This document shows positions 19,792 to 28,939 of a DNA stretch of 64,000 nt, in pieces. Location of the stretch: assembly GCF_019702945.1 (NCBI RefSeq), contig NZ_AP024749.1:620001-684000 (forward strand), given 5' to 3'. This stretch comes from Flavobacterium okayamense (lineage in GTDB: Bacteria; Bacteroidota; Bacteroidia; Flavobacteriales; Flavobacteriaceae). How positions within the stretch are numbered: the stretch's first letter is position 1; the number at the start of each line of letters is the position of its first letter. Below the pieces are notes generated by a model that was given only the letters and a program-made list of their open reading frames with translations, was not told where the DNA came from and did not search any database. The translations under genes were made by a program, and so were the position numbers.

Positions 19792-19817
19792 CCAGCTTAT
19801 TTAAGCTGGTTTTTTTT
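19792..19817 (+). terminator. terminator of pyk
   Basis: Perfect 8-bp stem CCAGCTTA / TAAGCTGG with a 2-nt loop followed by eight T. It ends at the stop of the convergent dinB gene. Confidence 0.85.
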
Positions 19818-20925
19818 ATTCTTTAAACTCAAACTTCAACTGAACGGAAATGCTTTTCTGTATTGGTTCTTTCTCTTTTTTAGATTCTGTGTTCAAATTA
19901 TGCAATGAAAGTCCGAGCAATCGAACGGAATTTTTTAATCTTTCTTGGTATAATAATTCCTTCCCAACATCAATAATTAAATTTTTGTCAGCTATAAAAT
20001 AAGGTAAAGTTTTACTTCGCGTTTGTAAGGTAAAATCGGAATATTTCAATTTTAAAGTAATTGTTTTTCCAGCAACTTTACTTTTTTGCAAACGCTTTTC
20101 AAGTTCGTTAGCAATACTTATAATCTTATCTTCCAAAAACACTTCCGAAGTTAAGTTTTCAAAGAAAGTGCGTTCAGCACCAACTGATTTCAAAGTTCTA
20201 TTTGGTTTAACCTGACTTCTATGAATTCCGCGACAAATTTGGTAATAATAATGTCCGCTATTGCTAAAATGCTTCTCTAAGAATTCAAGAGGCTTTTGTT
20301 TTAAATCGTATCCAGTAAATATCCCTAATTGATACATTTTTTCAGCAGTGACTTTACCTACACCATAAAATTTTTTAACATCTAGTTTTTCCAAAAACTC
20401 TTCAACTTCATCAGGGTTTACAGTTTTTTGTCCGTTTGGTTTATTATAATCGGAAGCAACTTTGGCAACAAATTTATTCACAGAAATTCCTGCTGAAGCA
20501 GTTAAGCCAACTTCATCATAAATGCGTTTTCTAATTTCTCGTGCAATTAAAGTGGCGCTCAGTAAATTCTTTTTATTTTCAGTTACATCTAAGTAAGCTT
20601 CGTCTAAAGAAAGCGGTTCAACTAAATCAGTATAGTCTAAAAATATCTTTCTAATTTTCTTTGAAATTTCTTTGTAGCGATCAAATCTTGGTCGAACGAA
20701 AATTAAATCCGGACATAAACGTTTCGCTTGAGCTCCACTCATAGCACTTTTTACACCAAATTTACGAGCTTCGTAACTTGCAGCCGAAACTACACCACGA
20801 ACTTCGCTTCCACCGACAGCTAAAGGTTTTCCTTTGAGTTCAGGATTATCCATTTGTTCTACAGACGCATAAAAGGCATCCATATCGATATGAATAATTT
20901 TTCTTTGTTTTTCTTCCTGACTCAT
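19816..20925 (-). CDS. dinB: DNA polymerase IV (Y family)
   Basis: Error-prone translesion polymerase of 369 residues. Catalytic carboxylates are at D14 (HIDMDAFYASVEQ) and D108/E109 (PLSLDEAYLDVT). The palm segment GISVNKFVAKVASDYNKP follows, then HhH and little-finger regions. The C-terminus ends ISVQLKFEF, which fits a sliding-clamp-binding tail (QLKFEF). It is divergent from the CYTH gene across 40 bp. I see no LexA-type palindrome. Confidence 0.95.
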   Translation of the reverse strand: MSQEEKQRKIIHIDMDAFYASVEQMDNPELKGKPLAVGGSEVRGVVSAASYEARKFGVKSAMSGAQAKRLCPDLIFVRPRFDRYKEISKKIRKIFLDYTDLVEPLSLDEAYLDVTENKKNLLSATLIAREIRKRIYDEVGLTASAGISVNKFVAKVASDYNKPNGQKTVNPDEVEEFLEKLDVKKFYGVGKVTAEKMYQLGIFTGYDLKQKPLEFLEKHFSNSGHYYYQICRGIHRSQVKPNRTLKSVGAERTFFENLTSEVFLEDKIISIANELEKRLQKSKVAGKTITLKLKYSDFTLQTRSKTLPYFIADKNLIIDVGKELLYQERLKNSVRLLGLSLHNLNTESKKEKEPIQKSISVQLKFEFKE

Positions 20926-20965
20926 ATCACAAATTTAATTTATCTTTGGTTAAACTAAATCAAAA

Positions 20966-21427
20966 ATGATTGAAATTGAACGTAAATTTTTAGTCAACAA
21001 CAATTCGTTTTTAGACGATTTTAGTCGCAGTAACAGAATTGTGCAAGGTTATTTGTCGTCTCATCCAGAAAGAACCGTTAGAGTACGAATAAAAGGCGAA
21101 AACGGCTATTTAACCATAAAGGGGAAAAGTGAAGGTTTTTCTCGCTACGAATGGGAAAAAGAAATCGATATTGAAGAAGCCGAAAAATTATTGCAATTAT
21201 GTGAAAGCGGTGTAATTGATAAAATTCGTTACGATGTTATTGTAGGAACACATGTTTACGAGGTTGATGTTTTTTATGGTGAAAACGAAGGTTTGGTTTT
21301 AGCAGAAATTGAGTTACAAGCAGAAGATGAAACTTTTGAAAAACCAGATTGGTTAGGAAAAGAAGTGACAGAAGACATTCGCTATTATAATTCTTATTTG
21401 AGTAAAAATCCGTTTAAAACTTGGTAA
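20966..21427 (+). CDS. CYTH-domain protein (triphosphate tunnel metalloenzyme)
   Basis: A 153-residue single-domain member of the CYTH superfamily, which hydrolyses tripolyphosphate or nucleoside triphosphates in many bacteria. The signature EIERKFLV at residues 3-10 (ExExK) is intact. Alternating charged strands follow (RTVRVRIKGENGYLTIKGKS, YEWEKEIDIEEAE). TATCTTTG at 20941-20948 serves as a -7 element. The YciI-like lipoprotein gene begins 1 bp after its stop. Its physiological substrate is unknown. Confidence 0.9.
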   Translation: MIEIERKFLVNNNSFLDDFSRSNRIVQGYLSSHPERTVRVRIKGENGYLTIKGKSEGFSRYEWEKEIDIEEAEKLLQLCESGVIDKIRYDVIVGTHVYEVDVFYGENEGLVLAEIELQAEDETFEKPDWLGKEVTEDIRYYNSYLSKNPFKTW

Positions 21428-21428
21428 A

Positions 21429-21869
21429 ATGAAATACTTTTTTGGAATACTAATCATTATTTTTTGTTTTTCTTGCGGTTCTAACACTGTTATTTATCCT
21501 GATAAAGCTTTAGAAAAGAAAACGAATCACGAAACTTTTTCCTATAAAGAAGGCGATACAACTTATGTAATGCAAAAATACTTTTTGGTATTATTAAAAA
21601 AAGGTCCGAATAGAAATCAGGATGAAGAAGAGACAACTGAAATTCAAAAAAAGCATATGGCTCATATTTCTTGGTTAGCCGAACAAAATTTTATTAGTAT
21701 CGCTGGACCTAGTGAAAATCATGAAACTGTTTCTGGGTTTTTACTTTTTAATACTGAAACCATGAAACAAGCGGATAGTTTAGCTAAATTAGATCCTGCG
21801 GTTAAAGCAGGTCGACTTGAAGTCGAAACTTTACCTTGGTGGGCTGCAAAGGGAAGTAAATTAAAATAA
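21429..21869 (+). CDS. lipoprotein with a YciI/YCII-type domain
   Basis: A 146-residue protein. A lipobox (FCFSC, Cys16) ends the N-terminal hydrophobic stretch, and a YCII-like domain spans about residues 48-138. The domain features are MQKYFLVLLKKGP, HMAHISWLAEQ, a GFLLFNTETMKQADSLAKLD helix and LEVETLPWW. YCII domains are usually cytosolic, so a lipid-anchored form is unusual. The function is unknown. Its stop codon directly abuts the stop of the convergent RlpA-like gene, with no terminator between them. Confidence 0.75.
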   Translation: MKYFFGILIIIFCFSCGSNTVIYPDKALEKKTNHETFSYKEGDTTYVMQKYFLVLLKKGPNRNQDEEETTEIQKKHMAHISWLAEQNFISIAGPSENHETVSGFLLFNTETMKQADSLAKLDPAVKAGRLEVETLPWWAAKGSKLK

Positions 21870-22343
21870 TTAAAGAGAATCCTGAACGATTTCAAGCTTA
21901 ACTTCAAGAAACCCTCTACGAGAGTTGTGCGTAATTGCTGTAAAAGCTTTTTTTGATAAATCAATTTCACGACCTTTAACAAATGGCCCACGGTCGTTTA
22001 TTCTTACTATAATAGACTTATTGTTAACAGGATTTGTTACTAAAACTTGAGTTCCAAATTTTAGTTTTTTATGCGCTGCAGTTAATTTAGAATTATCAAA
22101 CCGTTCTCCTGAAGCTGTTTTTCTGCCATTAAATTTATCGTGATAATAAGAAGCATGAACGCTATCTTTAAATAGTTTAACGATTTTTCCAGAAATTGAA
22201 TCTATTCGTATTGAGTCAGATTGACTATTATAACCAAAACGAGTAGCTTTTAAACTTTCTCTAACGTTAGGGAAAATTATAAAACTACTCGCAATGATAA
22301 ACAATACAAAAAAAGTGGTTAGTATTGTTATATTTTTTTTCAT
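21870..22343 (-). CDS. RlpA-like double-psi beta-barrel protein
   Basis: A 157-residue exported protein. It has an uncleaved or signal anchor at residues 5-25, then the RlpA core: ASYYHDKFNGRKTASGERFD, NSKLTAAHKKLKFGTQVLVT, and VRINDRGPFVKGREIDLSKKAF, which carries the family's conserved Asp. RlpA proteins act on septal peptidoglycan as lytic transglycosylases or bind it. No SPOR domain is present, so this is the short form. It starts 1 bp after the stop of the upstream membrane-protein gene and is co-transcribed with it. Confidence 0.85.
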   Translation of the reverse strand: MKKNITILTTFFVLFIIASSFIIFPNVRESLKATRFGYNSQSDSIRIDSISGKIVKLFKDSVHASYYHDKFNGRKTASGERFDNSKLTAAHKKLKFGTQVLVTNPVNNKSIIVRINDRGPFVKGREIDLSKKAFTAITHNSRRGFLEVKLEIVQDSL

Positions 22344-22344
22344 A

Positions 22345-22770
22345 TTAATTCATCCAATTAGACCAAGGTAATCTTGATAAAATTAGAATTAAACCTAAAG
22401 TATAAAACACAGCAATTTTTTTGAATTTGCCGTTATTACTTTCTTCTTTTTTATGCTTAGACCAACCTATTGTAATTAAAACAATAGCAATAATATTAAT
22501 TAAAGGATGTTCTAATGAAGTCAATCGTAATGCACTATCACTCATTTGCCCCATTGATTTAAGTCCTAATGGAGAAATAAAATAAATAATAATTCCTAGA
22601 AGCAATTGCAAGTGCGAGACTATCAATGCAAATAGTGACAAACGTAAATCTTTGTCTTTAAATAATCTTTTTCCTGTAAGACCTGTTATGGCATTAACAG
22701 AAGCTAAAAATAACAAAGCTAAAACTATGTAGGCAAAAATAGAATGGGCGGTTTGAATTGCTGTATACAT
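22345..22770 (-). CDS. four-helix membrane protein of unknown function
   Basis: A 141-residue protein with four predicted membrane segments (about 9-29, 46-67, 89-105, 120-135). Histidines sit near helix ends (AHSIFAY, SHLQLLLG, LEHPLINI), which recalls cytochrome b-like four-helix proteins, but no haem motif is certain. I recall relatives in Flavobacteriia being labelled cytochrome B or, wrongly, ribosomal protein L27; the sequence does not resemble L27. A -7 element (TATCTTTG on the minus strand, 22796-22803) gives a start about 20 nt upstream of the ATG. Confidence 0.65.
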   Translation of the reverse strand: MYTAIQTAHSIFAYIVLALLFLASVNAITGLTGKRLFKDKDLRLSLFALIVSHLQLLLGIIIYFISPLGLKSMGQMSDSALRLTSLEHPLINIIAIVLITIGWSKHKKEESNNGKFKKIAVFYTLGLILILSRLPWSNWMN

Positions 22771-22830
22771 AAGTATTTTTTTTTATGTGTTTAAACAAAG
22801 ATACTAAATAAATGTTTTGTTTGTAAAATC

Positions 22831-24471
22831 TTACGAAAGATACCTTCTAATCAAATTAGAAGTTGATGAATCATGGTTTTTAACTTCTTTAGATTCAATA
22901 TCACTTAGAATCGAATTTGCAAGTTCTTTACCAAGTTCAACTCCCCATTGGTCATAACTAAAGATGTTCCAAATAATACCTTGTACAAAAATCTTATGTT
23001 CGTATAAGGCAATTAATGAGCCTAAAGTTTCTGGTGTTAAAGATTCGATTAGAATTGTATTTGTTGGTTTATTTCCTTGGAAAACTTTAAAAGGTAAAAG
23101 ATAGTCAGCAAATTCGCCAGAAATACCTTTCTTCTCAAATTCTGTTTTAACTTGAGCTTCTGTTTTACCCATCAATAAAGCTTCTGTTTGTGCAAAAAAG
23201 TTTGACATTAGCTTATCGTGATGATCTTTATTTTGGTAAAGAGAATTTTTAAATCCAATAAAGTCGGTAGGAATTAATTTTGTGCCTTGATGAATTAATT
23301 GGAAAAATGCATGTTGAGAATTTGTTCCTGGTTCTCCCCAAATAATTGTACCCGTTTGATAATTTGTAATATTTCCATCCCTACCTACACTCTTACCATT
23401 ACTCTCCATAATACCTTGTTGAAGATAAGGTGCTAATTTTTGTAAGTATTGTGTATAAGGAATTAAAGCTTCTGTTTCCGCTCCAAAAAAGTTATTGTAC
23501 CAAATACTTAATAAAGCTAGTACAACCGGAATGTTATTTTCAAACTTCTCATTTCTAAAATGAGTATCCATTTGGTTAGCCCCAAAAAGTAATTTATCGA
23601 AATTATTAAACCCAACTGCTAATGCAATAGATAAACCAACTGCACTCCATAAAGAAAACCTTCCTCCAACCCAATCCCACATTGGAAAGATATTGTTTTC
23701 AGCAATACCAAATTCGGTAACTTTTTGAATATTTGTTGAAACAGCAACAAAGTGTTTAGCTACATCTTCTTGTTTTGCCGATTGTAAAAACCAACTTCTG
23801 ATTGTTTGAGCATTTGACAAGGTTTCTTGTGTTGTAAATGTTTTAGATACAATTACAAAAAGTGTCGTTTCAGGATTTATTTTCTTTATTACTTCATTTA
23901 CGTGGTCGCCATCTACATTTGATACGAAATGAACATTTAAATGATTCTTGTAAAATTGAAGTGATTCCACAACCATTGCAGGGCCTAAATCTGAGCCACC
24001 AATACCAATATTAACCACATCTGTAAATGGCTTTCCGGTAAATCCTTTTGACGAACTAGAAATAATATTGTTTGAAAAGGCTTTAATTTTATCTTTCACA
24101 GCATAAATTTCAGGTATAACATTAACACCATCAACCAAAACTACGTCTTCTTTATTTGCTCGTAAAGCTGTGTGAAGTACTGCTCTATCTTCAGTTTGAT
24201 TTATTTTAGCCCCTGAAAAATACAATTCAATGGCTTCTTTTAAATTCATCTCATTTGCTAATGATAAAAGCAAATCAAGTGTTTTTTCAGAAATTTTATT
24301 TTTTGAATAGTCTACAAAGAATTTATTCCATTCTATAGAGAATTTTTCTGCACGAGTTGCGTCATTTTGAAACAATTCTTGCATTTTGACCGATTGCATC
24401 TCTTCAATGAAATGTTCACGAAGCTTTTGCCAGGCTAATGTTCCCGATGGATTTTGGTTATTTAGTTTCAT
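22831..24471 (-). CDS. pgi: glucose-6-phosphate isomerase
   Basis: Interconverts glucose-6-phosphate and fructose-6-phosphate. The 546 residues contain both family signatures: [14 protein letters not shown] for the phosphate region and [17 protein letters not shown]. The catalytic Glu is in [16 protein letters not shown] and the catalytic Lys in the C-terminal QWGVELGK. It overlaps the upstream M23-peptidase gene by 14 bp, making it the last gene of a four-gene operon that starts at 27442. Confidence 0.96.
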   Translation of the reverse strand: MKLNNQNPSGTLAWQKLREHFIEEMQSVKMQELFQNDATRAEKFSIEWNKFFVDYSKNKISEKTLDLLLSLANEMNLKEAIELYFSGAKINQTEDRAVLHTALRANKEDVVLVDGVNVIPEIYAVKDKIKAFSNNIISSSSKGFTGKPFTDVVNIGIGGSDLGPAMVVESLQFYKNHLNVHFVSNVDGDHVNEVIKKINPETTLFVIVSKTFTTQETLSNAQTIRSWFLQSAKQEDVAKHFVAVSTNIQKVTEFGIAENNIFPMWDWVGGRFSLWSAVGLSIALAVGFNNFDKLLFGANQMDTHFRNEKFENNIPVVLALLSIWYNNFFGAETEALIPYTQYLQKLAPYLQQGIMESNGKSVGRDGNITNYQTGTIIWGEPGTNSQHAFFQLIHQGTKLIPTDFIGFKNSLYQNKDHHDKLMSNFFAQTEALLMGKTEAQVKTEFEKKGISGEFADYLLPFKVFQGNKPTNTILIESLTPETLGSLIALYEHKIFVQGIIWNIFSYDQWGVELGKELANSILSDIESKEVKNHDSSTSNLIRRYLS

Positions 24472-25711
24472 CCTTGTTAAACTTTAGTTTTATTATGCTG
24501 TCTAATTCTTTCTTTAATGGCTTAATGTATTCTAAGTATCTTAACCTTTCATTTTCTGGTAATGGTTCTGCATTAGGCAAGTTTTGTCTGAAAGGATCTA
24601 CTTGAACTCCATTTTTCCAAAAACGATAACATACATGAGGCCCTGTTGCTAAACCGGTACTACCAACTTTACCAATTACTTGACCTTGTGTTACATGCTG
24701 ACCTTGTTTTACCAAAATTTTAGACATGTGTAGATATTGTGTAGAGTATGTTCCATTATGGCGAACTTTAACATAGTTACCATTCCCAGCTGTATAACCA
24801 GCTCTTTCAACAACTCCACTAGCCGTTGTTTTAATTGGAGTTCCTGTTGGTGCAGCATAGTCTGTACCATTATGTGCTTTCCATCTTTTTTGAACGGGAT
24901 GAAACCTTCTACCAGAAAAACGAGATGAAATTCTAAAATAATCTAGTGGTGCTTTCAAAAACATGCTCTTTAATGCTTTACCTTCTTCATTATAGTATTG
25001 AGCAACTTTTTGAGAAGCATCTGATTTAAATGGAAATGCGAAGAAATCTTTACCCCGATGCTGAAAATAAGTAGATTCAACTTTTTCAATTCCAGCATAA
25101 ATTGAATCATCTATAAATTTTTCATATAATGTTACGGCAAACTTGTCCCCTTTTTGAATTCGAAAGAAGTCAATTGAAAAAGCATAAACTCCGGCTAACT
25201 TCGGAGCTAAACCAGCACTAACACCTGCTTTATCTAAGGTTTCAGACAATGAACCTTCTATTTCGGCAGCAATTGTTCTTTTACGAATAGTTGTCGGTTT
25301 TGATTTATTAACAACTTGTACAGAATCTCTTAAATCAATTACAGTATAGTCGATATTGTTCTTAACGTATACAAATGCTTTAAGGTTATTTGTATTGTCT
25401 TTATCAAAAAATAAAATGTATGGTTTACCTGCTTTAATTCCCCTTAAATTGAAAGAATCTTTTACTTTTTCAGTTAGTTGATGAACATTCATGCTATCTG
25501 GCAAAATATAATTTTGTAAGATTGTCCCGAAAGTATCTCCAGATTTTATTGTATCGTTAACTACATGAAAATTATTATAAACAAACCCATAGTTTTTAAA
25601 TATGGGTTCTTTAGGTAGGTCTAAATTAGTTTGTTCTTCTTTTTTGTCGGCTTTTTTATCGCAAGAGATAAAAAATATAATCGTGGTTAGTATAGCTAAT
25701 AGGTATTTCAA
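24458..25711 (-). CDS. M23-family peptidoglycan endopeptidase, lipoprotein, variant zinc site
   Basis: Cell-envelope metallopeptidase of 417 residues that probably cuts peptide cross-links. A lipobox (FFISC, Cys17) ends the signal sequence. Segments at about 52-130 resemble a LysM- or OapA-like module. The LytM/M23 domain runs from about 250 to 372. First zinc motif: H280 and D284 ([10 protein letters not shown]). Catalytic His candidates are H328 and H359. The usual HxH is HVC here (GPHVCYRF, H359 and C361), so the third zinc ligand would be Cys. It lies 18 bp after the tryptophan-dioxygenase stop and overlaps pgi. Confidence 0.9.
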   Translation of the reverse strand: MKYLLAILTTIIFFISCDKKADKKEEQTNLDLPKEPIFKNYGFVYNNFHVVNDTIKSGDTFGTILQNYILPDSMNVHQLTEKVKDSFNLRGIKAGKPYILFFDKDNTNNLKAFVYVKNNIDYTVIDLRDSVQVVNKSKPTTIRKRTIAAEIEGSLSETLDKAGVSAGLAPKLAGVYAFSIDFFRIQKGDKFAVTLYEKFIDDSIYAGIEKVESTYFQHRGKDFFAFPFKSDASQKVAQYYNEEGKALKSMFLKAPLDYFRISSRFSGRRFHPVQKRWKAHNGTDYAAPTGTPIKTTASGVVERAGYTAGNGNYVKVRHNGTYSTQYLHMSKILVKQGQHVTQGQVIGKVGSTGLATGPHVCYRFWKNGVQVDPFRQNLPNAEPLPENERLRYLEYIKPLKKELDSIIKLKFNKDETK

Positions 25712-25729
25712 TTCAATTCGATTTTATTC

Positions 25730-26665
25730 TTAAACATTTTCTCCCCAATTGTCAAACTCTTCTTTTGTCCATAATTCTGGAAAAAAGATACGTTTTTGAT
25801 ACTTTGGCAACATGTATTTCTTCCAGTCACTTCCTCCTGTTGCTTCTCCTGTACCCGTTTTGTCACTTTCAATATACTTTTTTGCAGCATTAAAATGGCC
25901 CATTACCCAAGTTATGTTTACCGTTTTGTCATAATGACGCATTGCTTCAACTAATTCAGGATTTTTTTGATCTGATTCTGGTAATTGCTTGAATTTTCTC
26001 CAAATATTTATGGTATTATATTCTTCCATAAAATCTAGAAATTCCTTTTTGTATTTCTTTTCAAACTGTTGAATTAAATAAGACTTTTCTCCTGTTTTGT
26101 AATCTTTTCCAGCAGCTTGCCAATACAAGTGTTCAAAAGCATGTTCATAAGGAGTATTTCTATCAATTGTTGCTCTAAAACGATAATCAATAAGATTAAT
26201 TAAATCTGTAGAAGCAAATTCTATTAAACGATATTGTGCACTTTGAAAACCACTAGCTGGTGTTAATGTATGACGAAATTTTAAGTATTGTTCGGTTTCC
26301 ATTCCATCCATCATTATGGTGAATGAAGTAGTTAGCATGTCGAAATAACGGCTAATTCGACCTAGCTTTTCAGTAAAATATGCTGTTGAAGGAACTTCAG
26401 TATGACACAACTGATCTATTTCCCACAAAATCATTTTAAACAATAACTCATTTACCTGATGATACATGATAAAAACCATTTCATCAGGTAATGTAGTCCT
26501 TTGTATTTGTAAATTTAGTAAAGCATCTGTTTGAATATAATCCCAATAGGTAATTGGTTTTGACCATAAAAGACCCTCAAGATGAGTTTCAGTATTTTGA
26601 TTTATTCCCTTGAATTTTTCTTCAAGCTTTTCGATTTGGTTTTGATACTTTACTCCGGTTTCCAT
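25730..26665 (-). CDS. kynA: tryptophan 2,3-dioxygenase
   Basis: Haem enzyme opening the indole ring of tryptophan to N-formylkynurenine. The 311 residues show YWDYIQTDALLNLQ, the substrate-pocket segment MVFIMYHQVNELLFKMILWE, FRHTLTPASGFQSAQYR, and the haem-ligand region WVMGHFNAAKKYI, all typical of TDO. Its ATG directly abuts the TAA of the DUF3108 gene, indicating translational coupling. No other kynurenine-pathway gene is in the window. Confidence 0.93.
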   Translation of the reverse strand: METGVKYQNQIEKLEEKFKGINQNTETHLEGLLWSKPITYWDYIQTDALLNLQIQRTTLPDEMVFIMYHQVNELLFKMILWEIDQLCHTEVPSTAYFTEKLGRISRYFDMLTTSFTIMMDGMETEQYLKFRHTLTPASGFQSAQYRLIEFASTDLINLIDYRFRATIDRNTPYEHAFEHLYWQAAGKDYKTGEKSYLIQQFEKKYKKEFLDFMEEYNTINIWRKFKQLPESDQKNPELVEAMRHYDKTVNITWVMGHFNAAKKYIESDKTGTGEATGGSDWKKYMLPKYQKRIFFPELWTKEEFDNWGENV

Positions 26666-27442
26666 TTAGTTTGCTATTACTTTAAAAGAATTCTTTAATC
26701 CTTTAAAAGCTTCAAGATCTGCCTTAAGTGAACCTACGGCTAAACTCGCTTTCAAACGTATCGGAATTCTATTATCATCATCTGATATCCAAACAGTTAA
26801 ACTCTCTTCTTCTTTAAAAACTCTACCTGCTTGAACGTATGGTCTAAATACCATACATGAAATTTTACCAAATTTAGTACTTATATTTTCTCGACCAATG
26901 AATTTTAACTTAAACTTGGTAGTTTCATCATCAAAAAACATATCAATACTTACTGACTCACCAACTTGAAGTTTATCTATTCCTGGGTAATTTCTCAAAT
27001 AATAAAATGAAGAAACAATATCTTGAACGTTTTCTGGGACTGAAAATGTTTTTTCTGTTTGTTTTTTATAGTCTTTAACTAAAACCGTGTTTTTGTCTTG
27101 ATTAAAAAAACCTTCTTGATTTTTAGTATACCCACCTTCATCAATTTTTCTTAAAAATTGATACGGCTTACCTGTTTCTTTATCAAAAAAACTTTGATAG
27201 TCATCTTGAACTTTAAAAAACATTTTGGTCATTCCGGTTGTCCAACCTTTACCTACAACATGATGAACCTTTTTATTATTTCTAGTTGCCTCTTTAATTT
27301 CTAAAGTAGCATAACCTGCATTAACAAAACCATAATGAATTCTTAGTTTAATCCACTCACCTGTAGTAAAGGTTTCGCTTTGCTTTGAAACAAAGGAGTT
27401 TGTACTGATAAATACAATAAGAAGTAATGCTATTTTTTTCAT
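26666..27442 (-). CDS. DUF3108-family exported protein
   Basis: A 258-residue protein with an N-terminal signal sequence (about 1-18) and no further membrane segment, so it is probably periplasmic. The pattern GEWIKLRIHYGFVNAGYATLEI near the N-terminus, then YPGIDKLQVGESVSIDMFFD and a C-terminal beta-rich part, matches DUF3108, whose function is unknown. It is first in the operon with tryptophan dioxygenase, the M23 peptidase and pgi. A terminator hairpin lies upstream at 27497-27530, between the probable promoter and this gene. Confidence 0.8.
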   Translation of the reverse strand: MKKIALLLIVFISTNSFVSKQSETFTTGEWIKLRIHYGFVNAGYATLEIKEATRNNKKVHHVVGKGWTTGMTKMFFKVQDDYQSFFDKETGKPYQFLRKIDEGGYTKNQEGFFNQDKNTVLVKDYKKQTEKTFSVPENVQDIVSSFYYLRNYPGIDKLQVGESVSIDMFFDDETTKFKLKFIGRENISTKFGKISCMVFRPYVQAGRVFKEEESLTVWISDDDNRIPIRLKASLAVGSLKADLEAFKGLKNSFKVIAN

Positions 27443-27496
27443 AATAAATTCCTTTTTGAAGGTATAAGTACAATTTCCATTCCAAAAATAGTAAAC

Positions 27497-27530
27497 AAAA
27501 AAACCCAGCCAAAATAAATGACCAGGTTTT
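27497..27530 (-). terminator. terminator hairpin of the candidate small RNA or leader
   Basis: On the minus strand AAAACCTGGTC pairs with GGCTGGGTTTT: 11 bp with three G-U pairs and a 9-nt loop. A T7 run follows. It lies 55 bp upstream of the DUF3108 ATG. Confidence 0.7.
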
Positions 27531-27608
27531 TATGCTATTAACCAACCAAAAACTATAAATTATGAAAACTTATAAGCAAAATGAGAGAATTATTTTCCTT
27601 TCAATTTG
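27497..27608 (-). ncRNA. candidate small RNA or attenuated leader upstream of the DUF3108-kynA operon
   Basis: The minus strand shows TACTTTTG (27615-27622), preceded by TTG (27644-27646) at 21-nt spacing, which fits a promoter. About 110 nt downstream is a strong terminator hairpin. The predicted transcript holds no ATG-initiated frame. It includes the block TAGTTTTTGGTTGGT just before the hairpin, which recurs next to the hairpin at 57741-57778. It could be a stand-alone small RNA or a premature-termination leader controlling the operon that begins at 27442. Sequence alone cannot decide. Confidence 0.45.
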
Positions 27609-27614
27609 CGAGTG

Positions 27615-27647
27615 CAAAAGTATTATGATTTTTGAATTATTTTCAAC
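27615..27647 (-). promoter_or_regulatory. probable promoter of the small RNA or DUF3108-kynA leader
   Basis: Minus-strand GTTG, 21-nt spacer, TACTTTTG. The -7 matches TAnnTTTG; the spacer is at the long end of what is usual. Confidence 0.5.
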
Positions 27648-27731
27648 AAAAAATTAACTTTAACACTTTTAACACAATAAATGTTTTTTTTAAGGCAGTT
27701 TTATTAAATATTATTCAACTATTTGAGATAT

Positions 27732-28895
27732 TTATAATGTTCCTCTCAATTCTTGTTCTCTTTCAATTGACTCAAAAAGCGCTTTAAAATTACCTGCACC
27801 AAAGCCTTTTGCACCCATTCTTTGAATAATTTCAAAGAAAAGTGTAGGACGATCTTCTACTGGTTTAGTGAAAATTTGTAATAAATAGCCTTCTTCATCA
27901 GCATCAATCATGATTCCTAATTTTTGCAATTCATTAATATCCTCTTTAAATTTAGACATGTGATCTTTCAATCTTTCAGGAATTGCATCATAATAAGCCT
28001 GAGGAGGCGTACTTAAAAATTCAACACCTCTAGCGCGCATATCTGTAACTGTTTTAATAATATCATCCGTTGCAACCGCAATGTGCTGAACACCTTCGTC
28101 TTCGTAGAAATCTAAATATTCTTCAATTTGAGAACGTTTTTTACCATTTGCAGGCTCATTAATAGGGAATTTAATACGTCCATTTCCGTTTGACATAACT
28201 TTAGACATCAATGCCGAATATTCGGTAGTAATTTGCTTATCGTCAAAAGAAAGGAAGTTTACAAATCCCATTACATCTTCAAACCATTTAACAGCTTCAT
28301 TCATTCTATTCCAACCCGTGTTACCTACCATATGGTCGATAAACTTTAATCCAACAGGTTCTGGATTATAATCTGATTTCCACTCGTTATAACCTGGCAT
28401 GAAAATACCGTTATAATTCTTACGTTCAACAAAAACAAAAACAGTTTCACCATAAGCGCCATAAATTCCTGCACGAACAACTTCACCATTTTCATCTTTT
28501 TCAACCATTGGTTCAAAATAAGATTTAGCTCCACGCTTTGTCGTTTCTTCGTATGATTTACATGCATCTTCTACCCAAAGTGCAATTACTTTTACACCAT
28601 CACCATGCTTCTTTACATGTTCTCCAATTGGGGAATTACTATTTAAAGCAGTGGTTAAAACTAAACGAATTTTATCTTGTTTTAACACATAAGATGCTCT
28701 GTCCTTAACACCAGTTTCTAATCCTGCATAGGCTAATGATTGAAAACCAAATGCTGTTTTATAAAAATGAGCGGCTTGTTTTGCATTACCTACATAGAAC
28801 TCAACATAGTCTGTTCCTAATAAAGGCAAAAAGTCTTGCGCTCCTTCAAATATTTTTTCTAAACCGTATTCTACTGATTTTATTTCTGTACTCAT
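27732..28895 (-). CDS. hppD: 4-hydroxyphenylpyruvate dioxygenase
   Basis: Non-haem iron enzyme turning 4-hydroxyphenylpyruvate into homogentisate in tyrosine breakdown. It has 387 residues and two VOC-fold halves. Iron ligands are in FIDHMVGN, GVQHIAVATDDI and LFFEIIQRMG (2-His-1-Glu). I chose the ATG at 28895 (MSTEIKSVEYGLEK) because an upstream in-frame start at 28955 would overlap hmgA by 16 bp and add 20 residues unlike the family. It lies 44 bp downstream of hmgA, which catalyses the next step. Confidence 0.95.
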   Translation of the reverse strand: MSTEIKSVEYGLEKIFEGAQDFLPLLGTDYVEFYVGNAKQAAHFYKTAFGFQSLAYAGLETGVKDRASYVLKQDKIRLVLTTALNSNSPIGEHVKKHGDGVKVIALWVEDACKSYEETTKRGAKSYFEPMVEKDENGEVVRAGIYGAYGETVFVFVERKNYNGIFMPGYNEWKSDYNPEPVGLKFIDHMVGNTGWNRMNEAVKWFEDVMGFVNFLSFDDKQITTEYSALMSKVMSNGNGRIKFPINEPANGKKRSQIEEYLDFYEDEGVQHIAVATDDIIKTVTDMRARGVEFLSTPPQAYYDAIPERLKDHMSKFKEDINELQKLGIMIDADEEGYLLQIFTKPVEDRPTLFFEIIQRMGAKGFGAGNFKALFESIEREQELRGTL

Positions 28896-28939
28896 GATTT
28901 TATTTTTTTTGGTATAAATACCTTGTTGTGTTTGTGTAA

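Noticed and set aside
22345..22770. Ribosomal protein L27 label for the membrane protein
   Set aside because: Four hydrophobic helices and no L27 motif; I remember this as a recurring mis-annotation.
27562..27657. 31-codon plus-strand frame starting MKTYKQNERIIF
   Set aside because: No ribosome-binding site or coding bias, and it runs against a promoter and terminator that face the other way; relatives would be needed to revive it.
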